A stretch of 29,376 nucleotides of DNA, taken from contig JACPFE010000136.1 in NCBI GenBank assembly GCA_016183145.1, positions 1 to 29,376 of the forward strand. The letters are read 5' to 3'. The DNA is from Deltaproteobacteria bacterium (GTDB lineage: Bacteria > Desulfobacterota > Binatia > UBA9968). This document shows, in pieces, positions 21,890 through 29,376 of the stretch (position 1 is its first letter; every line of letters begins with the position of its first letter). The notes under the pieces are model-generated. The model worked only from the letters and a program-made list of their open reading frames with translations. It had not been told where the DNA came from and did no database searches. Position numbers and translations under genes: made by a program.

Positions 21890-23250
21890 CGCGCGGCTGC
21901 CGTCTCTGCGGCGATCGTCGGCGGGGACTCGGAAGGGTGACCGGCGCCTTCGGCGTCGCGCACCCATGCGGCCATGTCCGCCAACGCCCGGCGCGCCATC
22001 ATTTCCTTCTTGGCTTTGCCGCGCAGAGGTAGGGTTAGGGGTGGCAGGAGTCCAAAGTTGACGTTCATCGGTTGAAATCTCTTGCGCTCGGGATCGGTGA
22101 TGTAGCGCAGCAGCGCGCCGAGCGCCGTCGTGGCCGGCGGAACGATGATTTCCCGGCCTGCGAGCAAACGCGCCGCGTTGATGCCGGCTAGAAGCCCCGC
22201 GGCGGCGGACTCTATGTAGCCCTCCACGCCGGTCATCTGTCCGGCGAAAAAGAGCGTCTCCCGGCGGCGCCATTGCATGGTTGGAAGAAGATGGAGCGGC
22301 GCATTGATAAAAGTATTGCGGTGCAAACTGCCGAGGCGCACGAACTCGGCCCGTGCGAGACCCGGAATCAAAGCAAAAACGCGGCGCTGCTCCGGGTAGG
22401 TCATCTTGGTTTGGAAGCCGACGAGATTGTAAAGCGTCCGCTCGCGGTTCTCCTGGCGCAGTTGCACGACCGCGTAGGGCCCTTTGCCGGTGCGTGGATC
22501 ACTAAGCCCCACGGCCCGCATGGGACCGAAGGCCAAGGTTTCTTTGCCCCGGTCCGCCATCTCTTCTATCGGCATGCAGCCTTCGAAAGGCACGAAGCGC
22601 TCGAAACTATGGGTCGGCACGCGCTCCGCCGCCAACAGCGCATCGACAAATCGATAATACTCTTCGCGGCTGAGCGGTAGATTTAAGTAATCGTCGCCGT
22701 CGCGGTCGTAGCGTGAGGCTCTGAAGGCGATATGCATATCGACCGACTCGGCCGTGACGATGGGCGAGATCGCATCGTAAAAATAGAGATGCTCTTCGCC
22801 CAAAAGAGATATTAAACGCTGCGAAAGTGCCGGCGAGGTCAACGGACCCGTGGCGAGGATGACGAGGCCATCCGGAATATCCGTGACCTCCTGACGAAGG
22901 ATGCGCAGGTTCGGCAGAGCTTCAATCGCCGCGGTCAATGCCCCGGCGAACTTTTCGCGGTCCACGGCGAGTGCCGTGCCCGCCGGCACCCGATGCGCCT
23001 CCGCCGTGCGGATCACCACGGAATCGAGTAGGCGCATCTCCTCTTTCAAGAGACCGGCGGGAGCGGAAAGAACATTGGACCGAAACGAATTGCTACAAAC
23101 AAGCTCGCCGAGGTGCGCGCTCGCGTGGGCTTCGGTGGCCCGTTGCGGGCGCATCTCGTAGAGCTCCACGGCCACGCCCCGGCGCGCGAGCTGCCAGGCC
23201 GCTTCCGAGCCCGCCAACCCACCGCCCACAATGCGGACGAGATTTTCCAT
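21886..23250 (-). CDS. trmFO: FADH2/folate-dependent tRNA (uracil-54-C5)-methyltransferase TrmFO
   Basis: The 454-aa flavoprotein makes ribothymidine at position 54 of the tRNA T-loop from methylene-tetrahydrofolate. The FAD-binding start RIVGGGLAGSEAAWQLARRG is at 6-25. The two functional cysteines are C52 in LVCSNSFRSN and C225 in PFEGCMPIEEMADRG, and GQMTGVEGYIESAAAGL lies in the C-terminal half. All hallmark segments are present. The ATG at 23250 fits homologues; the frame extends upstream only by shadowing topA. It starts seven bases after the topA stop and ends in an ATGA overlap with the Ppx/GppA gene, so it is mid-operon. Confidence 0.96.
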   Translation of the reverse strand: MENLVRIVGGGLAGSEAAWQLARRGVAVELYEMRPQRATEAHASAHLGELVCSNSFRSNVLSAPAGLLKEEMRLLDSVVIRTAEAHRVPAGTALAVDREKFAGALTAAIEALPNLRILRQEVTDIPDGLVILATGPLTSPALSQRLISLLGEEHLYFYDAISPIVTAESVDMHIAFRASRYDRDGDDYLNLPLSREEYYRFVDALLAAERVPTHSFERFVPFEGCMPIEEMADRGKETLAFGPMRAVGLSDPRTGKGPYAVVQLRQENRERTLYNLVGFQTKMTYPEQRRVFALIPGLARAEFVRLGSLHRNTFINAPLHLLPTMQWRRRETLFFAGQMTGVEGYIESAAAGLLAGINAARLLAGREIIVPPATTALGALLRYITDPERKRFQPMNVNFGLLPPLTLPLRGKAKKEMMARRALADMAAWVRDAEGAGHPSESPPTIAAETAAAR

Positions 23251-23257
23251 GAACCGA

Positions 23258-25576
23258 CTAGTGTTCCACGACTGAGATCGAGTAGCCGCACTCTTTCTTA
23301 TAACAGCGGTGCGTTTTGCCGGCGCGCTTGGTGATCTTCTCGACCAGGATCGGGCTCGCGCAATCGGGACAAGGGGTCGGCAGCGGCTTGTCCCAACAGG
23401 CGAACTTACACTCGGGATAGCGATCGCAGCCGTAGAAGACCTTGCCCCAGCGGGATTTTCTTTCCTTGAGATTGCCTTCCTTGCACTCCGGACATTTGAC
23501 GCCGAGGTCCACCGGCTTTTCCAGCGGCTGGATGTTCTTGCATTCGGGGTAACCGCTGCAGCCGAGAAACCTGCCGAACTTGCCCCAGCGCAGCAGCATC
23601 GGCCGGCCGCACTGCTCGCAGGTCTCGTTGACTTCCGCCTCGGCGACGACTTCGATCGTGCCGTTCTCATCGCGCTTGAAATTCTTCGTGCTCTTGCACT
23701 CGGGATATTGCGGGCAGGCGAGAAACTCGCCGTTGCGCCCCCACTTGATGACCATCAGGGCGCCGCACTTTTCGCAGGCGATGTCGGTGGGCACCTCCTG
23801 GCGCTTGACGTCGCGCATTTCCTTTTCCGCCTTTTTAAGGTCCCGGGAAAAAGGCGTATAGAAGCGCTTCATCGCCTTGGTCCACTTCTCTTTACCTTCT
23901 TCGATCTTGTCCAGCTCATCTTCCATGCCCGCGGTGAACTCGACGTTCAAGATATCGGGAAAACTTTCCACCAAGAGATCCGTCACCAGAAAACCGAGAT
24001 CGGTCGCCGCCAGCGACTGCCGCTCGTCCTGCTGCACGTACTCGCGGTCGAGAATGTTGGAGATGATGGTCGCGTAGGTCGACGGGCGGCCGATCCCTTT
24101 TTCGTCCAACTCCTTGATCAACGAGGCGTGAGTGTAGCGCGGCGGCGGCTGAGTAAAGTGCTGGCGCGGATCCATCGACAGCAACTCCAGGGCATCCCCT
24201 TTTTGTAGATCCGGCAGCAGGCCTTCGTTCTTGCTATCCTCATCGTCTTCATCGATATCTTCGCCGTTGGCTTGCGCGGCGCGTTCGTCTCGCCCTTCGA
24301 TGTAGACCTTCATGAAACCGTCGAACTTGAGCTGCTGGCCGGTGGCCCGAAACACCGCCTCGCGAACGGGGATCTCGAAGGAGGTTTGATCGAATAGCGC
24401 CGGTAGCATCTGGCTCGCCACGAAGCGGTCCCAAATGAGCGAGTAGAGCTGAAAGGCGTCGCGCCGCAGGTAACGGCGCACCCGCTGCGGAGAATATTCC
24501 AAAGAGGTCGGCCGGATCGCTTCATGGGCATCCTGGACGCCCCGCTTGGAGCGATAGGTGTTGGGCCGGTCCGGAAGATAGTTTTTGCCATACTGCGACT
24601 CGACGAAGCCGCGCACGGCGCTGAGAGCGTCGTTGGACACTCGGGTCGAATCCGTCCGCATGTAAGTGATCAGCCCCACGGAGCCTTCCGCGCCCAGCTC
24701 CACCCCCTCGTAGAGGTGCTGCGCGATTTGCATCGTGCGCCGCGGTTGAAAGCCCAACTTGCGCGCCGCTTCCTGTTGCAGTTTGCTGGTGACGAACGGC
24801 GGCGCCGGGTAGCGGCGGCGCTCTTTTTTCTCCACCTCGCCGATGACCCAGGAAGCCCCGTCCAGCGATCGGATGATCTCTTGAACGCGCGTGTCGTTCT
24901 CGAGGCGAAATTTCTTGGGATCGATCTTTTGCCCCTGCCACTGGGTCAAACGCGCTCTGAAGGCAGGCGGCACCTGTCCCTCCAATAGCGCCGTGAGCGA
25001 CCAGTACTCCTGCGCCTCGAAGGCGCGGATCTCGCGCTCGCGCTCGCAGACCAGGCGCACGGCCACCGATTGCACGCGCCCGGCGCTTAAACCGCGGCGC
25101 ACCTTTTTCCAGAGCAGAGGGCTGATCTGATAACCGACCAGGCGGTCCAAGATTCGCCGCGCCACCTGGGCGTCGAATTTGTTGCGGTCAAGCTCCTGTG
25201 GGTTGGCGATCGCTTCTTGCACCGCTTTTTTGGTGATCTCGTTGATCAGGACCCGGTGCACGCGCTTGCGGCTTTTTCCCACCTGGTCGGCAATATGCCA
25301 GGCGATCGCCTCCCCTTCGCGATCGGGGTCGGAGGCGAGATAGATATTTTCCTTGCCCTTGGCGGCTTTCTTAAGCTCGTCGACAACCTTCTTCTTCCCC
25401 TGGATCACATGAAAGTCCGGCGCAAAGTCATTTTTCACGTCGACCCCCAACTTGCTCTTCGGCAAATCGACGATATGCCCCACCGACGCCTTGACTTGAA
25501 AATCCTTGCCCAGATATTTGCCCAAGGTCTTGGCCTTGGCCGGAGATTCCACGATGACTAAATTTTTCGCTGCCAT
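23258..25576 (-). CDS. topA: DNA topoisomerase I (type IA)
   Basis: The 772-aa enzyme relaxes negative supercoils. The Toprim domain opens KNLVIVESPAKAKTLGKYLG and carries ASDPDREGEAIAWH. The active-site tyrosine is Y305 in GLITYMRTDSTR. The C-terminal part holds four zinc-ribbon units: CEKCG...YPECK, CEQCG...YPECK, CPECK...YPECK and a last CPDC...CGYS variant. Everything expected is present. The ATG at 25576 gives MAAKNLVIVE; a TTG three codons upstream is less likely. The gene lies 45 bases after dprA and seven bases before trmFO. Confidence 0.97.
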   Translation of the reverse strand: MAAKNLVIVESPAKAKTLGKYLGKDFQVKASVGHIVDLPKSKLGVDVKNDFAPDFHVIQGKKKVVDELKKAAKGKENIYLASDPDREGEAIAWHIADQVGKSRKRVHRVLINEITKKAVQEAIANPQELDRNKFDAQVARRILDRLVGYQISPLLWKKVRRGLSAGRVQSVAVRLVCEREREIRAFEAQEYWSLTALLEGQVPPAFRARLTQWQGQKIDPKKFRLENDTRVQEIIRSLDGASWVIGEVEKKERRRYPAPPFVTSKLQQEAARKLGFQPRRTMQIAQHLYEGVELGAEGSVGLITYMRTDSTRVSNDALSAVRGFVESQYGKNYLPDRPNTYRSKRGVQDAHEAIRPTSLEYSPQRVRRYLRRDAFQLYSLIWDRFVASQMLPALFDQTSFEIPVREAVFRATGQQLKFDGFMKVYIEGRDERAAQANGEDIDEDDEDSKNEGLLPDLQKGDALELLSMDPRQHFTQPPPRYTHASLIKELDEKGIGRPSTYATIISNILDREYVQQDERQSLAATDLGFLVTDLLVESFPDILNVEFTAGMEDELDKIEEGKEKWTKAMKRFYTPFSRDLKKAEKEMRDVKRQEVPTDIACEKCGALMVIKWGRNGEFLACPQYPECKSTKNFKRDENGTIEVVAEAEVNETCEQCGRPMLLRWGKFGRFLGCSGYPECKNIQPLEKPVDLGVKCPECKEGNLKERKSRWGKVFYGCDRYPECKFACWDKPLPTPCPDCASPILVEKITKRAGKTHRCYKKECGYSISVVEH

Positions 25577-25621
25577 ATGTTTCAACTCGTTGCTGGAAAT
25601 TATGAATCCTAGATTTCGATT

Positions 25622-26776
25622 TTACCGTTCCGCTCGATATCTTTTTCCCGGAAGCTGCTGAAGATGCCCTTGCAGCTCGAGATCCAACAAGACCTCCAAC
25701 ACCTTTGAAGGTGGAAAACCGCTGTTTTCGATGACCTCGTCGATCTGCAGCGCGCGCTCTTGCAGCAACGCGAAAATCCTGCGCGCTGCTTCGCTGGCAT
25801 TCTGCGGCAACTGCCGCGGCGGCTGATCGACCGCGCTGGCGCCGGTGGCGAGCTGCGGCGCGATTTCTTCGACGATGTCATTTACGCTTTCGACCAACTT
25901 GGCTCCCTGCCGAATCAGCCGGTGCGTGCCGCGGCTGCGGCTCGCGCCCGCTTCGCCTGGGACGGCAAAGACCTCCCGCCCCTGTTCGAGCGCGAGGGAC
26001 GCGGTGATCAGCGAGCCGCTTTTTTCGGTCGCCTCCACCACCACGACGCCGAGGGACAGGCCGCTGATCAGGCGGTTGCGTGCAGGAAAATTGAACGCCA
26101 TAGGCTTCGCGCCGATGGGCTGCTCGGAAACCACCGCGCCGCTTTCAATGATCCGTCGATAGAGCCCGCCATGCTCCGGCGGATAGGCGCGATCGACGCC
26201 CGAGCCTAAAACCGCGATGGTCCTGCCGCCCGCCTCCAGTGCCGTTTCGTGAGCCGTGCCGTCGATGCCGCGCGCCATCCCGCTCACCACTGTGAACCCC
26301 AGCGAGGCGAGACCGCGGGCGAGATCGCGCGCCACTCGGCAGCCATATTCACTGGCGCTGCGCGAACCGACGATGGCGACGGCTTTGTCATCGTCGGCGC
26401 GAAATTCGCCTTTGACATAGAGAAAGGGCGGGGGATCGGCAATCATGCGCAGCCGGCTCGGATAGGCCGGATCCTTAAACGAAACGATCACGGCTCCCGC
26501 ATTCTCTATACGGCGAATTTCTTCGTCGATTTCCTTCCACGCCGAAAAATTTAAAAGCCCGTTGACAACGTCTTTGTCCAATCCCTCGATCTGTTCCAAA
26601 TCCCGCGCCGATGCGGCAAAGGCCTGGGTGGGATCGGCAAAGCGAGCGGCGAGTTTCTTAAAACTCACGCTCCCCAATCCTTTCACCCGACCGAGCGCCA
26701 GCCAAAGCGCGCGCTCTTTTCTTGCCGGCGCCGCCAACGAACACCTCTCCGTCAAAGATAGGGAAGCCTCAATCAT
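25622..26776 (-). CDS. dprA: DNA-processing protein DprA
   Basis: The 384-aa protein loads RecA onto incoming single-stranded DNA during transformation and also occurs in non-transforming bacteria. A helical N-terminal domain with a helix-hairpin-helix-like EQIEGLDKDVVNGLL (about 61-75) precedes the Rossmann-like core: VGSRSASEYG, VSGMARGIDGTAH and FPARNRLISGLSLG. A winged-helix domain occupies about 325-384 (IFALLQERALQIDEVIENSG). The ATG at 26776 has GAAGGA close upstream. It heads the run dprA-topA-trmFO-ppx; the 285-base gap before it probably holds the operon promoter. No competence pilus genes are visible here. Confidence 0.95.
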   Translation of the reverse strand: MIEASLSLTERCSLAAPARKERALWLALGRVKGLGSVSFKKLAARFADPTQAFAASARDLEQIEGLDKDVVNGLLNFSAWKEIDEEIRRIENAGAVIVSFKDPAYPSRLRMIADPPPFLYVKGEFRADDDKAVAIVGSRSASEYGCRVARDLARGLASLGFTVVSGMARGIDGTAHETALEAGGRTIAVLGSGVDRAYPPEHGGLYRRIIESGAVVSEQPIGAKPMAFNFPARNRLISGLSLGVVVVEATEKSGSLITASLALEQGREVFAVPGEAGASRSRGTHRLIRQGAKLVESVNDIVEEIAPQLATGASAVDQPPRQLPQNASEAARRIFALLQERALQIDEVIENSGFPPSKVLEVLLDLELQGHLQQLPGKRYRAER

Positions 26777-27061
26777 AGTCCTTCGCGTGTTGTCAACCCC
26801 AGCCCGATCAACGATCGAGCGCGCGATGACCTTGCGCGCGAATCACAGATGATAAGGCAATTTTCCGCCGAAGGCTAGAACCAAGCGCTCCAAGGGCGCT
26901 AAACGGCAGGCATGTTTGGTTGAAGAAGCTTTTGTTTTCACGAAAGTTTTTTCCAAATTCAGAAATTTCTTTTTTTACTCACGGGCGGGCGCAAAACCGC
27001 CAAAGGTGCCGACGTTTTGGCCAACGCCGCGGCTTGGAAGCATAAACAAGCCCATCGGCCG
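26777..27061. other. Leader region between der and dprA
   Basis: This 285-base gap is the only sizeable break in the right-hand housekeeping block. It holds an AT-rich stretch around 26930-26980 with the small palindrome AGAAATTTCT (26961-26970) followed by a T-run on the plus strand, and an AGCGCT/GGCGCT hairpin near 26885-26905. It should contain the der terminator and the dprA promoter, but I cannot assign either firmly. Confidence 0.35.
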
Positions 27062-28444
27062 TCAGGATCTTTTTCTCTCCTCGCGCCGTGACCGGAAGAC
27101 CAGCTTGATCGGCGAACCTTCCAAGCCGAGACTTTCGCGCAACTGGTGCGCCAGATAGCGCCGATAGCTTTCCGCTACTCCACGCGGCCTGTTGACGAAC
27201 AACGTAAACGTCGGCGGGCATGTCCCGGTTTGCGTGCCGTAGTAGAATTTCACCGCCTTGCCTTGCCATAGCGGCGGCGTATGGGCGCGGACGATCCGTT
27301 GCAGAGCCTGATTGACGAGCGAGGTTGTGACCTTGCGCTGGTAAATTCTAATGATCCGCGCGGCGCTCTCGAGCATCTTGCCGATACCGTAGCCCGTCGC
27401 CGCGGCGATGAAGACGACCGGCGCGTAATCAAGGAAGGAAAGCCGGTAGTAGACTTCGGCACGGTATGCCTGCGCGTCGGCGCCGCCTTTAGCGAGCAAA
27501 TCCCACTTGTTCACCGCCAGGAGCAAGGCTTTGCCGCGCTCCACCGCGTAACTCAGAATCTGCGCGTCCTGGTCCGTGACTCCTTCGGGGCCGTCGATGA
27601 CGTGGATGATGAGATCGCCGCGGTCGACGGAGCGGAGCGCGAAGTTGACGCTGAAGCGCTCGACGGGGTCGTCGATGCGCGCCTTGCGGCGAATGCCGGC
27701 GGTATCGATCAATATACACGGCTCGCCGTTTAGCTCGAACGGCGTATCTAGAGAATCCCGCGTCGTCCCTGGAGTCGCATCGACCACGGCGCGCTCGAAG
27801 CCGAGCAGGCGATTGATCAAGGTCGATTTGCCGACGTTGGGACGGCCGACGACGGAGACCCGCAAGGCTTCGCGCTCTTCGGCGCCAGCCTCCGTATCAT
27901 CATCGAACGGCTGGGGAAAGCGCTGGACCAGGTCGTCCATGAGGTCGGAGATTCCGAGCCCATGCTCGGCGGAAATCGCGTAGAGCGGATCGAGGCCGAG
28001 AGTGTAGAATTCATAGAGGTTGTCGCCGCGCCGCCTGGAATCGAGCTTGTTCACCGCGAAGAAAACCGTTTTGCCGACCTTGCGCAGCGCGTCCACGACC
28101 TCGCGATCCAGCGGATTGAGCCCGTCTTTGCCGTCGAAAAGAAACAGCACAACGTCGGCCTCTTCCACGGCGCGCCGGCTTTGTTCCTGCACGCGCTCGC
28201 CGAGATCGTTGCCGGTCTCGGAATCGAGGCCGCCGGTGTCGACGAGCAAATATCTGCGCCCCGCCCATTCGGCTTCGGCGTAATTTCGGTCCCGGGTCAC
28301 ACCGGGATGATCGTCGACGATCGCTTTGCGCTGGCCGATCAACCGGTTGAACAATGTCGATTTGCCGACGTTGGGGCGCCCGACGATGGCGAGCAGCGGC
28401 AGCTTGCGCTCCTGTGGCGGGCTTAGCGGAACCGGCACGGCCAT
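27062..28444 (-). CDS. der: Ribosome biogenesis GTPase Der (EngA)
   Basis: The 460-aa protein has two GTPase domains in tandem and a KH-like C-terminus, and helps mature the 50S subunit. Domain one has GRPNVGKST (22-30), DTGG (69-72) and NKLD (132-135). Domain two has GRPNVGKST (200-208), DTAG (247-250) and NKWD (312-315). The KH-like part (about 375-460) ends in a basic RSRREERKRS tail. The length is usual. The ATG is one base after the era stop, so era and der are co-transcribed and probably coupled. Confidence 0.97.
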   Translation of the reverse strand: MAVPVPLSPPQERKLPLLAIVGRPNVGKSTLFNRLIGQRKAIVDDHPGVTRDRNYAEAEWAGRRYLLVDTGGLDSETGNDLGERVQEQSRRAVEEADVVLFLFDGKDGLNPLDREVVDALRKVGKTVFFAVNKLDSRRRGDNLYEFYTLGLDPLYAISAEHGLGISDLMDDLVQRFPQPFDDDTEAGAEEREALRVSVVGRPNVGKSTLINRLLGFERAVVDATPGTTRDSLDTPFELNGEPCILIDTAGIRRKARIDDPVERFSVNFALRSVDRGDLIIHVIDGPEGVTDQDAQILSYAVERGKALLLAVNKWDLLAKGGADAQAYRAEVYYRLSFLDYAPVVFIAAATGYGIGKMLESAARIIRIYQRKVTTSLVNQALQRIVRAHTPPLWQGKAVKFYYGTQTGTCPPTFTLFVNRPRGVAESYRRYLAHQLRESLGLEGSPIKLVFRSRREERKRS

Positions 28445-28445
28445 T

Positions 28446-29369
28446 TCACAACCCCATTTCCCGCAACGCGTTCGGGTCCCGAGTCCAACCCTCGTCCACC
28501 CGGATGAAAAGCTCCAAAAATATCTTGCAGCCGAGCAACGCCTCCAGCTCTTCGCGCGCCTTGGTGCCGATCTCCTTGAGCATCGCGCCGCGCTTGCCGA
28601 TCAAAATGCCCTTGTGGGAATCCCGCTCGGTGTGAACCGTCGCTTTAATGACGATTAAGTTCTTCTCTTCCTTTTCGGTGAACTCGTCGATGGTCACCGC
28701 AACGCCGTAGGGGATCTCTTCGCGGGTCAATAGAAAAACCTTCTCCCGAATAATTTCCGAGGCGAGGAACCGCTCGGACTGGTCGGTGTATTCTCCCTCG
28801 GGAAATAACTTCGGCCCCTCGGGCAGCCCCTTCTCGATCAGCTCGAGCAGCAGCGGTAGGTTGTCGCCCTTGAGCGCGCTGATCGGCACGATTTCCTTTC
28901 CCGGCAGCATTTCCGAACAGCGCTGGATCAGAGGGAGCAGTCTCCCTTTGGAGACCAGATCGATTTTATTCAGCAAGACAAAGACCGGATTCGTGACCGC
29001 GGCCAGCATCTCGGCGATCCTTTCATCTTCCGGCCCGATGCGTTCCGGCGCGGCGAGTAGCCAGAGCACGCCATCGACCTCGTGCAGCGTGGCCAGCGCA
29101 ACGTCCACCATGCGCCGGTTGAGCAACGAGCGCGCCTGGTGAATGCCCGGCGTATCGAGGAAAATCATCTGCGAGGCCTCGGTGGTCCGGATGCCGGTCA
29201 CGCGATTGCGCGTGGTCTGCGGCTTGGGGCTGACGATGGCGACTTTCTCGCCGAGAATCTGGTTCAGCAACGTCGACTTGCCGACGTTGGGGCGGCCGAC
29301 GATCGCAATGGTGCCGGAGCGAAACGTCAGCGGTTGTTTTTCCTTGTTCTGGTCTTGCGTCTCTGGCAT
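28446..29369 (-). CDS. era: GTPase Era
   Basis: This 307-aa essential GTPase binds the 3' end of 16S rRNA and assists 30S maturation. G motifs are GRPNVGKST (25-33), DTPG (72-75), NKID (134-137) and SAL (164-166). The C-terminal KH domain carries GILIGKRGAMLKEIG at about 254-268, the RNA-binding loop. The ATG at 29369 fits homologues after a short hydrophilic tail (MPETQDQNKEKQP). Only seven bases of upstream sequence are in the window, so its promoter and upstream neighbour are unknown. Confidence 0.97.
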   Translation of the reverse strand: MPETQDQNKEKQPLTFRSGTIAIVGRPNVGKSTLLNQILGEKVAIVSPKPQTTRNRVTGIRTTEASQMIFLDTPGIHQARSLLNRRMVDVALATLHEVDGVLWLLAAPERIGPEDERIAEMLAAVTNPVFVLLNKIDLVSKGRLLPLIQRCSEMLPGKEIVPISALKGDNLPLLLELIEKGLPEGPKLFPEGEYTDQSERFLASEIIREKVFLLTREEIPYGVAVTIDEFTEKEEKNLIVIKATVHTERDSHKGILIGKRGAMLKEIGTKAREELEALLGCKIFLELFIRVDEGWTRDPNALREMGL

Positions 29370-29376
29370 AAAATTA

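Noticed and set aside
20549..21940. 463-codon plus-strand frame across the Crp/Fnr start, the repeat and the ppx gene
   Set aside because: It crosses three unrelated features and is antisense to Ppx/GppA motifs; a chance open frame in GC-rich DNA.
21890..22273. Upstream extension of the Ppx/GppA frame by 128 codons
   Set aside because: It is arginine-rich shadow translation of trmFO; the phosphatase domain begins right after the ATG at 21889.
23251..23670. Upstream extension of the TrmFO frame by about 140 codons
   Set aside because: It overlaps topA in another frame, and the FAD-binding start of TrmFO follows immediately after the ATG at 23250.

Overview
The window reads as one contig of a GC-rich, Gram-negative-type, uncultivated soil or groundwater bacterium. 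The mix of a BoxB-like benzoyl-CoA epoxidase, solitary NitT/TauT-type binding proteins, a tandem CaiB/BaiF CoA-transferase, a cytosolic 4,5-dihydroxyphthalate-decarboxylase-like protein and a TIGR03668-type F420/PPOX oxidoreductase is typical of Binatota/Desulfobacterota-, Rokubacteria- or Tectomicrobia-like metagenome bins. That placement is inference; no rRNA or tRNA gene is visible.

Left part (1-7038, all minus strand): the N-terminal 220 codons of a BoxB-like di-iron oxygenase, running off the window; a GAF-EI phosphotransferase (ptsP); an AmmeMemoRadiSam radical SAM enzyme (AmrS) behind an Asp/Glu-racemase-fold protein that lacks both catalytic cysteines; a solitary periplasmic binding protein; and a dienelactone hydrolase followed by a 15-bp terminator-like hairpin.

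Middle part (7411-19206): a plus-strand operon of two exported M16 peptidases (one with the zinc motif, one without) and an 804-aa double-domain CoA-transferase. A cyclic amidohydrolase (minus) then diverges, from back-to-back promoters, from a transport/catabolic cluster on the plus strand: exported binding protein, fused double-domain permease, dihydroxyphthalate-decarboxylase-like protein and F420/PPOX-type oxidoreductase. No ATPase subunit is present. With BoxB, the dienelactone hydrolase and the CoA-transferase this suggests aromatic or cyclic-acid metabolism, which is inference.

Scar region (19207-20950): nested palindromic repeats, the C-terminal end of a response-regulator receiver domain, an FNR-type palindrome, and a Crp/Fnr regulator whose DNA-binding helix is thrown out of frame by a one-base deletion. 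At least seven families of short dispersed palindromes lie in the gaps between 7.2 and 20.9 kb, and none was seen among the housekeeping genes.

Right part (20951-29369, all minus strand): a compact housekeeping block transcribed era-der, then dprA-topA-trmFO-ppx/gppA, with overlaps or gaps of a few bases at most junctions. The dprA-topA-trmFO order is conserved in many bacteria.

I did not find a clear new defence or mobile system. The most unusual items are the cysteine-less racemase paired with a lone AmrS, the frameshifted Crp/Fnr gene beside a matching palindrome, and the repeat-bounded phthalate-type gene with nested repeats beside it.
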